64,000 nt of DNA from Anisakis pegreffii (lineage: Eukaryota; Nematoda; Chromadorea; Rhabditida; Anisakidae). Under the pieces are notes generated by a model, which saw only the letters and a list, made by a program, of their open reading frames with translations, was not told where the DNA came from and did not search any database. Within the stretch, counting starts at the first letter, position 1. The number at the start of each line of letters is the position of its first letter. The stretch lies in NCBI GenBank assembly GCA_035041965.1, contig JAPYMA010001994.1, positions 48,863 through 112,862 on the forward strand, in the 5' to 3' direction. The translations under genes and the position numbers were made by a program. Shown here piece by piece: positions 63,255-64,000 of this stretch.

Positions 63255-63345
<91 letters not shown>

Positions 63346-63509
63346 TTAATAATAATAATAATAATAACAATGATAACAATAATAATATAAACAATAATAC
63401 TAGTAAGAATAATAAGAATAGTAATGGTAAAAAAAATAATAATACCAATAATAATAATAATAATAATAATAGTAATAATAATAATAATAAAAACAATAAT
63501 AATAAGAAA

Positions 63510-63546
<37 letters not shown>
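63254..63546. repeat. Long (AAT)n microsatellite
   Basis: Nearly 300 bp of AAT units, pure for the first 90 bp and interrupted later. It marks the boundary between nuclear-looking DNA and the mitochondrial-type block, and creates the Leu- and Ile-rich false frames on the minus strand. Confidence 0.95.
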
Positions 63547-63552
<6 letters not shown>

Positions 63553-63691
63553 ACAAAAAAATAATAAAAATTAAACATGTTAAAAAATTTTAAAACTTTT
63601 TGACTCTGAAACCTTTTAAAATTATTAAAAAAATTATTAACACAAAGAGCCTAGATTTGCTTGCACGCCAGGCTCCCCCCTGATATCACAC
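63547..63691 (-). other. Probable mitochondrial-derived spacer or tRNA remnant
   Basis: On the minus strand, downstream of the tRNA, lies a hairpin-forming segment (GAGCCT ... AGGCTC) and then very T-rich sequence. In nematode mitochondria trnN and trnY often follow trnS(UCN), but I cannot fold a convincing tRNA here. Confidence 0.3.
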
Positions 63692-63744
63692 AAAACTACA
63701 GGACAAGTCCTCTATTGTGTTTTCAAAACACAAAATAATAGTTT
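63692..63744 (-). tRNA. trnS2: Mitochondrial-type tRNA-Ser(UCN), D-arm-less
   Basis: On the minus strand a 6-bp acceptor stem (AAACTA/TAGTTT), a 5-bp anticodon stem (TGTGT/ACACA) with loop TTTGAAA (anticodon TGA), and a short arm AGGACTTGTCCT fold into a 53-nt tRNA without a D-arm, as nematode mitochondrial serine tRNAs do. It directly follows the rrnS 3' end, the order seen in chromadorean mitochondria. Confidence 0.75.
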
Positions 63745-64000
63745 AAAAAATTACTAGAGACAGGTTCCCCTACCTCTACTTTACTACAACTTACTCCCCT
63801 ATAGGCAATTGATGGATGATTTGTACCGTTTTTAAATAAACTTCAGCCACCCATTAAAAGCAACTTACTGTCTTTTACAATTTCATCTAGCCTCTAAAAC
63901 TAGAATCCAAAAATTAAATTATTGTAGGCCAAATTAAATCTTTCTCATAAGCCAGATATCTATCTATTTTTATAGCAAAGACTAAAATTACAATCCTTAA
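63745..64000 (-). rRNA. rrnS: Mitochondrial small-subunit rRNA, 3' part
   Basis: The minus strand contains the conserved 3' end of nematode mitochondrial 12S rRNA: ACAAATCATCCATCAATTGCC, GGGGAGTAAGTTGTAGTAAA, then a 9-bp hairpin with a GGAA tetraloop (63756-63777), which corresponds to helix 45, the dimethyl-A stem-loop. The gene continues past the window's right edge. Being next to a nuclear microsatellite it is either a nuclear copy (NUMT) or an assembly junction. Confidence 0.8.

Noticed and set aside
63242..63578. Long poly-Leu and poly-Ile open frames
   Set aside because: They are readings of the (AAT)n microsatellite.
1..64000. CRISPR arrays, bacterial operons, nuclear tRNA genes
   Set aside because: No regularly spaced repeats with unique spacers, no bacterial gene layout, and no convincing A-box/B-box pair with cloverleaf outside the mitochondrial block.

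Overview
The window is nuclear DNA from an animal, AT-rich and full of introns, and almost certainly from a nematode. The evidence is a near-perfect copy of the nematode SL1 spliced leader (53164-53186, minus strand), an FF-family (EFF-1/AFF-1-type) cell fusogen, an ASF1 protein closest to worm forms, PAN and MAM-like extracellular proteins, and a block at the right end with the nematode mitochondrial order rrnS then trnS(UCN). A chromadorean worm is likely; no species can be named. Exons below were assembled by eye from reading frames, splice sites and intron-phase agreement.

Layout, left to right. 0-9 kb is mostly non-coding, with one asparagine-rich first exon (1949-2188), a long near-perfect hairpin (2853-2944) and a GC-rich minisatellite (5270-5491). 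10-17 kb, minus strand: a PAN-domain protein with a long Asn/Asp/Ser-rich middle. 19.9-21.3 kb, minus: a TMEM53 (DUF829) homologue. 21.9-24 kb: a decayed RTE-type LINE split by a later insertion. 26.4-31.2 kb, minus: a complete 15-exon GMP synthase. 32.4-33.3 kb, minus: two exons of an unrecognised Ser/Asn-rich protein. 33.5-34.6 kb: two small inverted-repeat elements. 34.7-35.9 kb, plus: ASF1 histone chaperone. 37.2-41.3 kb, minus: a secreted MAM-like protein. 44.5-58.9 kb: gene-poor, with repeats and an SL1-tagged, frame-broken mRNA copy. 59.0-62.5 kb, plus: the FF fusogen. 63.25 kb to the end: a (AAT)n tract, then mitochondrial-type rRNA/tRNA sequence (a NUMT or an assembly junction).

The genes do not form a pathway. 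GMP synthase (purine synthesis) and ASF1 (nucleosome assembly) are housekeeping genes. The PAN, MAM-like and FF proteins are surface or secreted proteins of the kinds nematodes use in cuticle, matrix and epithelial fusion. Points most worth a second look are the SL1-bearing retrocopy, the mitochondrial block, the 2853-2944 hairpin, a 53-bp exon/intron duplication in ASF1, and a probable GC-AG intron and apparent frame break in the fusogen gene.
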